64,000 bases of DNA from Alopecurus myosuroides (taxonomy: Eukaryota > Streptophyta > Magnoliopsida > Poales > Poaceae): positions 433,880,167 to 433,944,166 of the forward strand of contig CM054059.1 in the NCBI GenBank assembly GCA_028641055.1, written 5' to 3'. Every line of letters starts with the position of its first letter. Position 1 is the first letter of the stretch. The translations under genes were made by a program, and so were the position numbers. The notes below the pieces were generated by a model, which was given only the letters and a program-made list of their open reading frames with translations, ran no database searches and had not been told where the DNA came from. This document shows positions 1-12,429 of this stretch, one piece after another.

Positions 1-1552
1 TTGTCGGTTACTACTTTTACTATCTTATTATCTTGTACCGGGGCTCGTTATTAATCAATCAATCCTGTTAATTGCTAATGGTAATAATAATTTGATGATA
101 AGGCACCGGCAGGAGGCCCATGAGTGGTTTTGGAGCCTGCTAGTGTCGACCCTAATAGGAAAAGGGTCTTGTCTACTGATCCATGATGAGCGCACTACCC
201 GCATTTGGGAAGCGAGTATGGGCGCCCCCCTCAACTTGACCTGATTCGCATCTCGTCCAAATCGCCTCATTTAGTTCGTGTTTTCCATTTGCCGCATGCA
301 TGTTTTTGCGAGCCCAGCGCAGGGTGGAACTTTCGTAGTCGGCATATAGGGGGACACGGTCTTAGAGTGCTATGATGGTCCATTTTCTTCTGGGCTTGAT
401 TAGCCGTGCGCCCAAGGTTCTTTGGGCTTGATGCGAGGAAGGGTTGGTTGTGTAGAGTACCCCGCTTGGTGGAAGTGCATTTCCATCTGGCGGGTTATTC
501 TTGAGTGTACGGCCAAATTGGTGCAACCCTGCAGGGATAATCTTCTCGAGAAGCCGTGTTTTCCGCGGTTATGGATTACTTGGTGAAAGTACTGGCTAAC
601 AAGTACTCAGGACAACTTCAACATAACTATCAATCATGTTTCACCCAATGATTAATAACCTGACTAGTAATAGCTTATTCACACAATAACTTGATTCACC
701 TTATTACAACCGTGTGAGTTATCCTCGGATTGCTTCTTTGGATAAGGGGCGAGATCCAGGATGGGTTTGGTTGAAGTTATCTTTCAGTTGGTTACAATCC
801 TCGATCTTATCTTTTCTGTTAGCCGGAACTTGTAGATCTTTCTGTAGTTGGTTAGAGCAGCCAGCAGCAACTTTTATATCACCCCTTTTCTTCCGTTGAT
901 CCCAAGCATCAAAGCTTGTGTTGACGGGTAATTCCTTGATGAACTGTGAGTCTTGCTTGCCAGTACTTGGATGTACTGACCCCGTTGGGGCTGTGGTTTA
1001 CGCAGAGTACTACTACGACTACGATGCTTCCCAGGATGGCTACTTTGTGGAGTTCGATGACGCTGCAGACGAGTAGTTAGCTGGACCAGGGCAGGATCCA
1101 GACCTTCGTGGATGGGCTTCGTTTTCCTTTATGTTCTCAGGCTTCTTAAGCCATGGATTTGTCTGTACTCAGACCCCTTTGATTGCTTCCGCTGTTGTAA
1201 TGAATGATATGTTGGGACATGTGTCCTCTGGATGACTGTATTCGATATTCTCTGCCTTAGTGAAGGCCAGTTGCACTTATTTCATTCTTTTGTGTCTTAG
1301 AGACATTCTGTGTTATCATTCGTACCAAACTGTTGACGTACCGTGCGTGTTTGATTATGAAGTACGTCGACAGTAGTGCCTTTAGGTTCCTAGCGGATAG
1401 TTTACCTCGACGGTGGAAGCAGGGCTTGTGTTGTCGCGCATAAGCGCAGGCCTACCAGGAAGCTGGGACGTGGGAGCAGTTATGCCCCATAATCCAAGCA
1501 CCTGACTTCCAGTTCGTGCGAGGAGTATCCTCTAGAAACCCAGGGTGCGACA
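1..1552 (+). repeat. 3' part of a long chromovirus LTR (Chr-A family), cut by the window edge
   Basis: This stretch aligns nearly base for base with 40749-42301 and 50916-52468, the last 1.55 kb of the two Chr-A LTRs, and ends at the same terminal GGGTGCGACA. Scattered differences show it is an older, independent copy. It probably belongs to an element lying to the left of the window that inserted into Ath-A; the TSD would be 1553-1557 (TCACA), but the other side is not visible. It contains the conserved LTR block (about 108-590) and the exon-like acidic segment at 1006-1076, which differs from Chr-A by a synonymous GAC to GAT change. Small ORFs here are not convincing genes. Confidence 0.93.
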
Positions 1553-2277
1553 TCACACATCACTCTGGAGGCGGGCATGGTGGTCTAGAGCCCTCTGGTG
1601 ATGACTTTCCATCCCAGCAGGGTGCCGGGGAGAACTCGAGAGACCTCCCAATCTCGGGTTGATGATGATGGCGGCCTCGGGTGTTTTTCGTGGAAAAGTG
1701 GTATATTTTTTGGGTTCACGCATCGAGGGAAATATATAGGTGAAAGGGCGATGGCGGTGGGCGCCCGAGGGGCCTACACCACCCAAGACGCGGCCAGGGG
1801 CGCGCCGCCCTATGGTGTGGCCCCCCTCCGGGCCTCTTGGGGACTCCGTGGAACCTTTGGGAATTCTAAGACTTCCGGGCTTAAAAAAATTCAATTTCGA
1901 GAATATTTCCAGAACAACTTTTCTGAAACTAAAAACAACAAAAAAAATAGGAACTGGCTCTGTGGCATCTTGTCAATAGGTTAGTCCCCGGAAATCTATA
2001 AAAATGACAGAAAGTGTAAGGAAAACATGTAGCATATGGCATGAAAACAGCATGGAACATGAGAAAATAAGGATACGTTTATGACGTATCGGGGCGTAAT
2101 CCGCAAACTTTTTCTTAACAGAACTGTTACCTTTTTGAAACAGACTCTGCAGATTCTGGAATCTTCCCTCTAATAAACTTCTCTGGAGTCAATACTTGAA
2201 TAATATCAACATCTTCATCATAAGAATCCATGGAAATATAATGTTTGAGTCTTTGTCCATTTACCACTTGTGTAGTT
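1553..2277 (-). repeat. Ath-A 3' noncoding region and probable 3' LTR remnant
   Basis: This lies downstream of integrase on the minus strand, where the 3' UTR and 3' LTR of Ath-A should be. The 1740-1850 part is GC-rich (gcgcccgaggggcc-like) and is followed by an A-rich stretch, a composition common in Triticeae Athila-type LTRs. I cannot place an exact LTR start, and the other LTR is absent for comparison. No gene is seen. Confidence 0.5.
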
Positions 2278-3443
2278 TTATATTTTAGGAAGCAATTTCG
2301 ATTGCACCTGAATGATACACTTCTTCAATAGTATAAGGGCCTTCCCATCTCGAGAGTAATTTTCCTGCAAAAAATCTGAGACGAGACCGATACAATAGAA
2401 TTTTCTCACCAACATGAAACTCTCTTTTAAGAATTCTTGTATCATGCCATTGTTTAACTTTCTATTTAAAAAGTATAGCATTTTCATAAGCTTCACATCT
2501 CCATTCGTCTAGAGAACTCAAGTCAAGCATTCTTTTCTTACCAGCAAGTTTAAATCTTTGTTAAGTTCTTACCAATAAGCTTTGTGTTCTAATTCAAAAG
2601 GTAAATGACAAGCTTTTCTATGAACTATTTTATAAGGATACATACCCATAGGATTTTTATAAGCAGTTCTATAAGCCCATAAAGCATCATTCAACTTATC
2701 AGACCAATTCTTCCTAGATTTCTTAACAATGTTTTGCAAGATAGATTTAATTTCTCTATTTGATAATTCTACTTTCCCACTGGTTTGATGATGATAAGCT
2801 GAGGCAATTCTATGATTAACATCATATTTAGCAAGGGTTTTCTAAAACCACCATGAATAAAGTGAGAACCTCCATCAGTCATAAGATATCTAGGCACACC
2901 AAACCTAGGGAAAATAACATATTTAAGCATTTTTAAAGAGGTCTCACCATCAGCACCTTTTGTAGGTATAGGTTCTACCCATTTAGTAACATAATCAATA
3001 GCAACAAGAATGTGAGTGTAACCATTAGAACGAGGAAACAAACCCATAAAGTCAAATCCCCAACAATCAAAAGGCTCAATAACAAGAGAATAACTCATAG
3101 GCATTTCATTACGTCTAGAAATATTACGAACTCTTTGACATTCATCACAAGATAAAACAAAGTTACATGCATCTTTAAAGAGAGTATGCCAATAGAAACC
3201 TGGTTGTGCGGTTCTATCTCCAGCGTGATGTCCTACATAAGCACTACCATGGCACTTTCTCAATATTTCACGTTGTTCATGATCTGGAACACATCTTCTC
3301 ATAATACCATCTACTCCTTCTTTATATAAGTGTGGGTCATCCCAAAAATAATGCCTCAAATCATAAAAAGAATTTTTTTGTTTGTTGAGTTGTAAATGTT
3401 GGAGGCAAATACGTTGAAACAATAAAGTTAGCATGATCAGCAT
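2278..3443 (-). pseudogene. Ath-A integrase (broken)
   Basis: Integrase inserts element cDNA into the genome. On the minus strand from 3443 the frame shows an HHCC zinc-binding region (GHHAGDRT, then CDECQRV), the first catalytic aspartate in FDFMG and the second in MTDGGSHF. Near 2830 a frameshift occurs; after it another frame carries the remaining catalytic glutamate (SGKVELSN, about 2770-2790) and then, near 2280-2500, a C-terminal region with a WEGPY motif typical of Ty3/gypsy integrases. Because several frames must be combined, this is a pseudogene. It is the last domain before the 3' noncoding region, the order expected for a Ty3/gypsy element. Confidence 0.85.
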
Positions 3444-5115
3444 ACCATGGACTATCCTGGGAGTTTACCTTTATTGCAGCCAACTGTTCATTTGGAAAAC
3501 TATCATTAAAAGGAATAGGGTCATGAGCAATGTTTTCAAATCTAGAAAAGTTATCAGCAACAGGATTTTCAGCACCTTTCCTATCCACAATATGCAAATC
3601 AAACTCTTGTAAAAGCAACACCTTTCTAATAGGCCTAGGATTAGGATATTCCTTTTCCATAAGGTATCTAATAGCAACATGATCAGTATGAATAGTAACC
3701 TTTGAATCAACAATATAAGGTCTAACCTTATCACAAGAAAAAACTACAACTAAGAACTCTTTTTCAGTAGTGCATGATTCTTTTGGGTAGCATCAACAGT
3801 CTTACTAGCATAATCAATAACATTCAGTTTCATATCTACTTGCTATCCAAGAACAGCACCTACAAAAAAATCACTAGCAGCACACATAATTTCAAAAGGT
3901 AAATTCCAATCAGGTGGTTGAACAATAGGAGCAGTAGTTAAAGCCTTTTTTAAAGTTTCAAAATCTTCCTTACAATCATCATAAAAAACAAAAGGTACGT
4001 CTTTTTTGAAGAAAATTAGTAAGAGGCTTTGATATTTTACAGAAGTCTTTAATAAACCTCCTATAAAAACTGGCATGACCAATAACACTACGAATACCTT
4101 TAACATCCCTGGGATAGGGCATTTTCTCTATTGCTTCCAATTTAGCTCTATCAACTTCAATACCTCTTTCAGAGATTTTATATCCAAGAACAATTCCTTC
4201 ATTCACCATGAAGTGGCATTTCTACCAATTAAGAACAAGATTAGTTTCCTCTCATCTCTGCAAAACTTAATCAAGGTTGTGCAAGAAATTATCAAAAGAA
4301 GTTCCATAGACGGGAGAAATATCCATGAATATTTCCACAATCTCTTCACAAAAACCATGAAAAATAGCAGACATGCATCTTTGAAACGTAGCAGGAGCAC
4401 TACACAAACCAAAAGGCATACGTCTATTAGCATAAGTACCATAAGGATAAGTAAAGGTTGTTTTCTCTTGATCTTGCTTCCTAACAGCAATTTGCGAAAA
4501 CCCAGAATAACCATCAAGAAAGCAAAAATGAGTTTTCTTAGAGAACCTCTCTAACATTTGATCAATAAAAGGCAAACGATAATGATCTTTCTTAGTAACC
4601 TTGTTAACTTTCCTAAAATCAATGCACATTCTATAACCAACTACTACTCTTTGAGGAATAAGCTCATTATTTTCATTAGGAACAACAGTCATTCCTCCCT
4701 TCTTAGGAACACAATGCACAGGGCTCACCCATCTACTATCAGCAATAGGAAAAATAATACCAGCGTCAAGGAGTTTTTATACCTTATTTATTACCACTTC
4801 CTTCATCTTAGGAATTAAACGGTGTTGATGTTCAACTACTAGTTTTGCATCTGGTTCAATATTAATAACATGCTGAAATATAAAGAGAGAAATTCCTTTC
4901 AAATCGTGAAGAGTATATCCAATAGCTCTACAGTGTTTCTTCAATATTCCCAATAATCTTTCCTCTTCTTCACCTGAAAGTTTAGAACTAATAATAATAG
5001 GATATATTTTATTATCATCAATATAAGCATATTTAAGATCATCAAACAAAGGTTTTAAATCAAAAAAGGATCCTCCTTGGGTGGTAATGTGGTACCCAAG
5101 TCATCCATAGGTAAA
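3444..5115 (-). pseudogene. Ath-A reverse transcriptase and RNase H (broken)
   Basis: The minus-strand open stretch 4728-4267 carries clear Ty3/gypsy RT blocks: VPKKGGMTVV, CIDFRKVN, FCFLDGYSGFSQI and MPFGLCSAPATFQRCM. The catalytic FMDD box is altered to FMDIS (about 4320), so the second active-site aspartate is gone, apparently through compensating small indels. Further frames at 4209-3843 give the thumb and RNase H start (YRRFIKDFCKISKPL, FEIMCAASDFFVGAVLG), and 3734-3361 the RNase H end. The upstream piece at 5049-4777 is the region between protease and RT. At least four frame changes and stops separate these parts. The style matches the Athila/Tat branch. Confidence 0.88.
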
Positions 5116-5949
5116 TTATGTTTCAGTATCACCGGTTGATGAAGAAGAATATCGCAACATCATTTCTGTTTTCCATAAATACCTCATATTCATGGTCCTC
5201 CATATATTGCTGTAAAGCATTTTTAGGAGAAAGAGCAATAGAGGCAAGTTGTTCAACTCTAAAATTTTCATTAGGCAATTCAGATTCATAAGGTGCTCTA
5301 GCAAATTTGGAGAAATTAAACTCATAAGATTTTCCATAAAATTTAATCAGTATACTCTCCCTCTTACAATCTATAATAGCACCACAAGTGTTCAAGAAAG
5401 GTCCACCAAAAATAATAGGAAAAGTTTTACTAGCAGCCTTACCCAGCACTAGAAAATATGTAGGATATTTAGTTTTACCACATAAAACTTCCACCTCTCT
5501 AACAATACCAATCAGAATGATAGTTTCTCTATTAGCAAGCCGAATAACCACATCAATATTCTAAATCTCACAAGAACCAATTTCATGCATAATTTCTTTA
5601 TAAAGCTCATAAGGAATAGCACTAGAATTTGCACCAATGTCACACAAATCGTAATAGCAATGATCACCAATATTAACAGAAAGCATAGGAACACTAGTTT
5701 TCTTAGGTCTATTTGGATGTGAGACGACATTAGAAGCATCCTCACAAAAGACAATATGGTCATCCTCTATATTTCTACATACAAGGTCTATCACTATTGC
5801 TACAGCAGGTTCAACAGTTATTTGTTCATCAGTTTCAATAGATTTTTTATGCTCTTGTTAACCACACTAGCTACAATAGAGTGTTCTTTCACCTTAGCAG
5901 GGAAAGGCATTTTCTCAATATAAGGCTCAGGAACAGCAGGATTAACAAC
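5116..5949 (-). pseudogene. Ath-A aspartic protease and gag C-terminal remnant
   Basis: The minus-strand frame 5794-5561 includes the aspartic protease active site as DIGANSSAIP (Asp codon at about 5639-5641), close to the Athila form. The next frame (5551-5129) carries the protease flap and tail, IIFGGPFLNTCGAI, and then a linker toward RT. The change of frame at about 5555 breaks the protein. Upstream (5794-5949) is proline- and lysine-rich gag tail sequence that continues, past Tat-A, into the gag at 53744. Neighbour order gag-protease-RT is normal. Confidence 0.8.
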
Positions 5950-5954
5950 GTGCA

Positions 5955-6494
5955 TGTCGAGACATCGTAGTAGAATTCATAGACGGGGGTGCCATGAGAC
6001 TACGGGTAGAGACGTGGGGGACGTGGTTGTGCTAAGGACAAAGACACAGGGTTTACCCAGGTTCGGTACGTCGCAGTAATGCGGCGTTCCTACTACTGCA
6101 ATCTCACTATTCAGGACTAAAGCATGTGTATACAAAGTACAATGTGAGGTTCTGTTAGCTATTCGTCGAGGATCAACCTCTCGGCGAGTTAGCTAGTAGC
6201 TTCTTGTCTATCTATAATATCTCCCGACCGGCTTTATATAATAGCCGGGTTAAAGCATACAGAGTAGGAAACCTAGAAGACTACGGTAACTATTAACTTG
6301 GAAAGTAAGGAATCCGCCTTCTACTCCAAGCCAGATCAAGTGGGTCGTGATCCGGGTTCTTCTAGAATCCGGCTTCTGTGCGTCAGCTTACTGGGCCACC
6401 CAATGGACCGTAGTCCACTACCATTTGGGCCACCCGGGTAATCCAGCACTTTAGACTACCATCTGATATACCCCTATTCAGTATATATCCGACA
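5955..6494 (-). repeat. Tat-A 3' LTR
   Basis: 540 bp, starting TGTCGAGACATCG and ending TATATCCGACA on the plus strand. The ends form the inverted pair TGTCG/CGACA. Its partner is 53203-53743. Because the element is on the minus strand this is the 3' LTR. A TATA-like box (on the minus strand TTATATAAAG, about 6232-6241) marks the LTR promoter. Confidence 0.96.
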
Positions 6495-7029
6495 ATAGCC
6501 CCTAAGAAGGATTAAGACTCCAATTCGCCGTCTTTCGCCAAATGCATCTTTTCCGAGAAATACCGGCCTGCAGTCTTGATTCTTCTTTTTCTCCTTAAAG
6601 GATATTGTAACGCAAAACTCGGAATCCAGGAAATCCGGCTTTTCTCACACGATCCTTCGTGGAGAAGGAACTTCCTACGTCAGCGCTTTAATCATGCTGA
6701 CGTAAGGGAAGTTTGGGTTTCAGGCTGGAAACCCAGAAACATATCTCTGACAGATTCTCGCGGGAAACGAGGCGATAGCAATAATCACTCGTCGTTTCAT
6801 TTCCCGGATTTTCCGGCGAGTGACACGCGTTAAACATCCAACGGTCAAAAGAGCCGTCAGCATGCATCGTGACGGGATTTCGGCTATAAATAGCCGTCTC
6901 CGTCCTCCAACCCAACCTTCCGCTCTCACTTCTCAACGCCACTTCCAGTGCACCAGTTCTTCGCAGAGCATTTCCCGAGCGCACGGACGCCCCCAGGACC
7001 TCACCGGAGCGACCAAGCGCCGCCACACA
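6495..7029 (+). promoter_or_regulatory. Tat-A polypurine tract and promoter of the antisense gene
   Basis: Immediately inside the LTR (6497-6510), the minus strand reads as a degenerate purine-rich tract, CTTAGGGGCTA, the plus-strand priming site. Further in, the plus strand has an inverted pair of TGACG cores (CGTCA 6678-6682 and TGACGTAAG 6698-6706), the class of site bound by plant TGA bZIP factors, and a good TATA box, TATAAATA, at 6885-6892. The start codon of the antisense gene is at 7030, about 145 bases downstream. The same layout is present in Tat-B at 13155-13507, which supports it as a real promoter. Confidence 0.7.
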
Positions 7030-7088
7030 ATGGCATCTCCGTCATCTTCCCCAGCCCGCGACGTCGCCAAGGACATTGACGAGATCAT
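7030..7088 (+). pseudogene. Tat-A antisense gene, first 59 bases of exon 1
   Basis: ATG at 7030 opens the frame MASPSSSPARDVAKDIDEII, matching Tat-B exon 1 at 13507 (MASPPSSPTRAVAKDIDEII). The exon is cut at 7088 by Ath-B and resumes at 27158 in frame; ATCAT (7084-7088) is duplicated at 27153-27157. The remainder of the gene is described at 27158-30200. Confidence 0.88.
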
Positions 7089-8809
7089 TGATGGCTAGGT
7101 TGAGACTCCAAGTGCAGAGTGTCTAGCTAGTGGCAAGCCTTCTTCCCCACGAGGGTGACTCGAGGGTTTATATCGAACTCTTGGGGAGCCAGTATTTCAG
7201 CAGTTGTCTTCCAAGCTTCCTCCAGGATCCTGCAAACAAATGGAGAGTTTTGTGCCCTCAACCTCACCAAGTGGTTGTCAAGCACAAGGTGTGAGACTTC
7301 TAAATTGCAATGCAAAACAGAAAGTAAATGTGCAATAATTAAATCTACTACTAAATGCAAATGAGAAAATAAATATGCAATGGATTGTTTTTGTATTTTT
7401 GTGATGCAAGTGGTGATGGAGATAATGTAAATTCGAAATGGAGATGCAAGTAAACTAAAGTGCAAGTAAAGTAAATTGCAGCAAAGTAACTAGAGTGTTT
7501 TCTTATATTTAAAATAGGATCAGGGTTCATGGTTTCACACTTGCATTCTCTCAAATAAAGTGGTAGACGGTGGACATAAAGAATTACATGTGAGATTACA
7601 ATAACATGTTTAACATTGAGTACTTTCATATGGGCATCACGTCCTAGCATAGAGATCTCTACGGTCATATTGATCCCTCTTATACTCCACCAAGATGCGA
7701 AATAAATCATAACACCTCGATAATTAAGGAAAAACCAGAGTATAGCTTTAAGCAATGTGACATGAAGTTGAAGTAAGAACTTGCTAGATCTAGTCATGGA
7801 GATTGATTAGTGTCACTTCAAATCCCCGGTAACAAGGTACTCCTTTTTATCCCTAGTGAGGTAACTAAGAAAGGTTTAACAAAACCTAAGTGGATCGCTG
7901 AACTTCTGTCACTTTCACAGCACTAGCCACCCCCCCCCCCCCCCCCGTTACTCCAACTAATGCACCCATCACCCCACACACGCTCTCAAGAACTAGATTG
8001 ATCAAAGCTAGCAAATAAGAACGGGGTACATAAGATACATCTACTCAAATAACTCAAGAGAAACAATTGCAATCTCAGATTTCAATAACTCATAGAAAAG
8101 ATCCACCACATAGGAATTACAACCGCCCATAATCATGTGAGGCAGCTCATACAGATCTAATTAGTGAAGCACATAGAGAGAGAGATACAAGTTCTACTTC
8201 CACAAACCCATAGCCCTGGGGTGGACTACTCCCTTTTCATGGAGATGTCGATGGAGATGACGTTGGAGGGGTAGGAGATCACACCGGCGGCGCCCCGCCG
8301 GAGTTTTCCCCCTCCAATCTGGAACTTCTGGTCTCTGTTTCGGTGTTTTGGTGTTTCGGCGGCGCTCTTCTCCGTAAGGGTACGGGGGACCCTTTTTATA
8401 GTCGGTTTTAGGTCAAGACGGAGTCAGTAAGTCGAAGATGGAAGGAATTGGGGCCACAGGGGCCAAAAGGGGGCCTCTCACGCGGCCAAGGAATCTGGCC
8501 ACGTGGAGGGTCCTCTTTTGGGCCTCCTTACCCAATTCTCGTGGATCCTTCGCCCGCAAGTATTCTCCTTCCAAGAAAATGACCCCCGCAGATTTTCAGG
8601 TGATTTCGCGGAAGTTTGCCCCCTGAAACGTCAAAAATATAGAAAACGGGGTTTCTGACAGGCAGGGTTAATTCTATAAAAGTTGGGGGACTTTGTAATT
8701 TAACCCCAAAATACTATAAAACATTGAATTATACCCTTATATGATGCAATATGTAATAGAAATCCACGTGAAAATATGCAAAATTCATCTATGCATTTTA
8801 CATGCATCA
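7089..8809 (-). repeat. Ath-B 3' LTR
   Basis: 1721 bp with TG...CA ends. It differs from the right LTR by scattered substitutions and by a long C homopolymer at about 7929-7946, which is only six C's in the partner. The small ORFs inside are mirrored in the other LTR and look noncoding. Confidence 0.95.
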
Positions 8810-11022
8810 ACATCCCCAAGCTTAACCCATGCTCGTCCTCGAGTATGAAGGTGATAAAACTAAGATGAGTTTTGCATATTGAAACAATCATGGGATATCA
8901 AGGAGGATTATTCATGCTACATATAATCAAATGATTAATACTAGAAATGAGTAGCAATATACAATTCATGTTGTAAGAAATATCAAATATGCAAGCAAAG
9001 ATGCTTCATGAAAGTTCACAAAGTGTATAATGAAATGAAATCACTATGGACCAAATGCATACACAAAATGAAAAATAAAATCCTATATGGGTCAAAGAAT
9101 AGCATAATGGAGAATAGAAAATATGGTGGACACTTTGGAGAAAATTGAGTAGAGGTAAAACATGATCAAGTCTTATTTAGCCTCTAAATTATTCAACTAA
9201 AATTACTAATTGAAATGTGGTATCCATTGATCTAGGACTCTCATTGCCCCTTTATCACTAGCATCTTAAAATTGTGAGTATTGAAGTAATGAGAATGACA
9301 AGGTGGTTGAAAGCCTCATGCGCCGTGAGTGTGAAAACCTACTCCATGATTACTCAACTTAAGATTCCTAATAAGCTTTGTACAATCATAATAAGTATTA
9401 ATGACATCATAGAGAACCGCAAAGAGGTACCTCTTGCCCCATGACATGGAAACAAGCCCATGTTACAATGACAAGATGAACAAACGGAGTAGACTCATCA
9501 TCCTTTTTATTTTCATTCACTGTTATGCATAGCTTCTTATTTTATAATAGGATGTGTTGTAGAGTCACTCAAGCTGTAAGTAAATTTCCACCATGATAAA
9601 GCATGGCTTCGGTTAGCGGCCCAATGCGTTTCTCTAGTTATATAGATACTTACTCATCAAAACTTACTATTCCTCTATTTCATTTCGGCATGGCAGGAGT
9701 CCAAAAACAAAAGTACATGATATCAACCAAATGTAAAAAAAAATTGTGCAATGTTGAAAGCTTTCCGGTGATACACGTTTATAGCTACCTCCCAACCACA
9801 CACTTGTCAAACGCAAAACTTGTGGCTCCCATTATTGGGTCATATTTATTAGATGCATAAAAAGTAAAGTGTGCCTTCAAAAGTTCGTGAGAGTCCTATC
9901 CCAAGTTCAACCCATGATAATTAATAAAGTGAATATCTTAATTTAGAACATAAAAACACAATAACATGGTGAACATACTCGGAATAGCAATGAATCTAAT
10001 GGGAAGATATGGTGGACTCACTAGAAATACTTGGCTAAGGAGAGTTGGAAATACTTGTTGGAATTTTTAAATTTTTGGGCTAGCAAGAGGGAGATAGTTG
10101 ACCAGATACTATGCATGCATATGTCCATAGAACTACTCATTTCATGACAAACTAAATAAATCAGCAATTAACATCAAGGACATGAATAAGAGATAGCTCA
10201 AGACAACATTATTGCAAATTTCTACACATAAAAAGCCTATAAATCATGCAAACATATGTAGCTCTTCAAATCAACCATGGCATCCCTATTCCAAGTCATA
10301 ATACTAGAATACAATACATTCCAACCCCAAACTCAAGTCACCATTCTTGGATGTATTGAGGCGCAGCTCCTCTATTCCCTGTGAAAAACTTCACAAAACA
10401 TGTTTCTCCCATTCTTTTTCTGTGGGGTGAGATTAGCAAGGAAAAACAAATCACATGCTTGTTGTGCAAAATTCCAAATCAAATGCTCCAGTAGATAGAC
10501 AATAAGGTTCATTATGTTGTATGTTCACTCTCTTGCTTGAAAGAATCATGGAAATTCGATTCCCAAACCCAAAGAGTGCATAAAACAAAAGAAGGCAGAA
10601 TCTGTCCAGAAAAGCAACAGCAGCAAAACGAACGTTTTACCCTAAGCTAGACTCGTCAAAAAATTAAGCCAATTTTTGTGCTTAAAGAGGACAAAAGTTG
10701 CAGAACATACTAAAAAATTAGCTCAATCCAATATACCAATAAAAAACGTAAAATCATATGGTGAGAAGACTCGTGCTAAAACAGAAATTTCATGCACTAG
10801 GATAGCAACTTATAAGTCCAAATGGGTTTGACTTGACTCTTTATTGAAAACTCCAGAATTAAAACAAAAAAACTAATCTCTTGAGACAGAAAGAGGACAC
10901 TAGGAAAATCCAAACAAAAACAACCGGGTTGCCTCCCGTAAAGCACTTTCTTTATAGCCATATAGCTAGGCTTTACTTACTTGATAATCAAGAGGGATAA
11001 AGCTCATGAGGGAGCTTGTTCT
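8810..11022 (-). other. Ath-B 3' noncoding region, with polypurine tract
   Basis: This 2.2 kb AT-rich stretch between protease and the 3' LTR contains no recognisable domain on either strand; ORFs of up to 85 codons look accidental. The polypurine tract is on the minus strand next to the LTR (AAGCTTGGGGATGT, complement of 8810-8823). In an autonomous Athila element this interval, or the one preceding it, would carry RT, RNase H and integrase. Confidence 0.75.
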
Positions 11023-11367
11023 TCAGCGTGCCCCTCTTCCTTGGGAAGTGCTCCATGTTTTTCTTGTGAGGGAACTGAAACTTGACATTCCTTCCTTGGA
11101 TTCTATGATTGCACCTGTAGTACGAAGAAAAGGTCTACCCAAAATAATAGGACTAGGGGATTTATCCCCCATATCCATAATAATGAAATCAACGGGTACG
11201 AAAGTCATGTGCAATTCAATCATAACATCTTTTACTTGTCCTACAGCATGTTTAGTAGAGTTATCAGCAAGGAAAAATTCACTTGAGCACTTTTCTAAAT
11301 TTTCTAGTTCTAGCAATTCATATAATTCTTTAGAGAGTACCGATACACTAGAACCTAGATCTAACAT
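11023..11367 (-). CDS. Ath-B aspartic protease domain
   Basis: An open frame of 114 codons on the minus strand shows an aspartic protease fold: active-site MLDLGSSVSVLS near its start, central FIIMDMGD, and the flap-distal IILGRPFLRTTGAIIE. The active site has DLGS rather than the common DLGA/DTGA. It would cleave Gag. It follows the gag frame (end at 11413) after a stop and a short gap (PPKLGDA ends gag; HAMLDLG begins protease). The first ATG here is probably not a true start; the domain likely derives from a gag-protease polyprotein. Nothing that looks like RT follows it. Confidence 0.8.
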   Translation of the reverse strand: MLDLGSSVSVLSKELYELLELENLEKCSSEFFLADNSTKHAVGQVKDVMIELHMTFVPVDFIIMDMGDKSPSPIILGRPFLRTTGAIIESKEGMSSFSSLTRKTWSTSQGRGAR

Positions 11368-11412
11368 AGCATGGTGAATTTATTTTCCAATTGAAACTAG
11401 CACCTTGGGGAT

Positions 11413-12424
11413 TCATGCATCCCCAAGCTTTGGAGGTATCATGGCATCATTCTTGTACCTAGATTTTTTTTCTTGCAAGACATGATTAGCAATATAAGAT
11501 CCAAAGCCAGGTTGATTAACATTTATAGTGGGATCACTAGCAAATTTTTGTAGAGTAGCAATAAGTTCTTGCAAGCTACTTTTTTCTAAATCAAGCAATG
11601 GATCCTTAATTTCAGTAAGCATCATAATTTCCTCTACTTTACTCTCTAATTTAGCTATCATGCTTGATTCATGAGGACTAATTTCATCTTTGCTAGCAAG
11701 ATAAGACATATATGGAAGTAAATATTCAGGGTACTTCACTATTTCATTCAAAGTTTCTTCTAAGCTAGCAGGGACATGCTCACTTGTATTCTCAGCAATA
11801 TGATCAATATTTTCAACAATAGGAGCAGCAATAGTAATAGAATTCATTCCTACACTAGGTTGTGCTTGTGGCTTTCCTGCTGACATGCTTAATAGAGTTG
11901 CTTGATTATCAGCTAATTTTGACAATGCTTTATCTAAATTCGAAGATTGAAATTGCAGTCCTTCAATATCACTACTAATGGATGCAATAGACTTATTTAA
12001 CTCATGTATCATAGCATTGTGACTAGCAACTTGTTCCATAAGCAATTTATTAGATTCAGAAATTTCACTAGAAGGCTTCCACTTATTTTCATTAGCATTA
12101 GGATATGGAACAAAAGGTTTATTTGGCACATAAGGAGGTTTACTATATAAATTGTAAGCATTACCAAAACCATTGCTACCATAATTCCTAACAAAATTAA
12201 CATCCACACTTTCAGAATTACTACCAACTAGCTCCTGCAAAGGCACATTCTCCATATTTTGTTTATTAATAAAAGCAAGAATAGTGTCCATTTTAGCAGA
12301 CAAATCATTGGTTTCGTCAATTGAGTTTATTTTGTTAGTGGGATTGGGTGCTCTTTCAGTATTCCATTGACTATAATTTTGCAATATGCTTTCTAATATG
12401 CTCTTAGCCTCACCTACATTTTTA
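11413..12424 (-). pseudogene. Ath-B gag, C-terminal part
   Basis: An open minus-strand frame encodes the rest of Gag, the structural protein of the virus-like particle. It starts within the codon series cut by Tat-B (the first few residues from 12438 lie in the LTR) and continues the N-terminal part at 24509-25081. It shows NYSQWNTERAP, an Athila-type gag motif, followed by an asparagine-rich stretch and a predicted coiled-coil segment (about 12080-11900, ESNKLLMEQVASHNAMIHEL and onward). It ends with PPKLGDA at 11413. No zinc knuckle is seen. Confidence 0.85.
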
Positions 12425-12429
12425 CTCAT

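Noticed and set aside
7929..7946. C homopolymer of about 18 bases
   Set aside because: Present in one LTR of Ath-B only, six C's in the other; slippage or sequencing error is enough to explain it.
9603..9860. 85-codon plus-strand ORF in the Ath-B 3' noncoding region
   Set aside because: No recognisable motif, AT-rich context, no related copy to test conservation.
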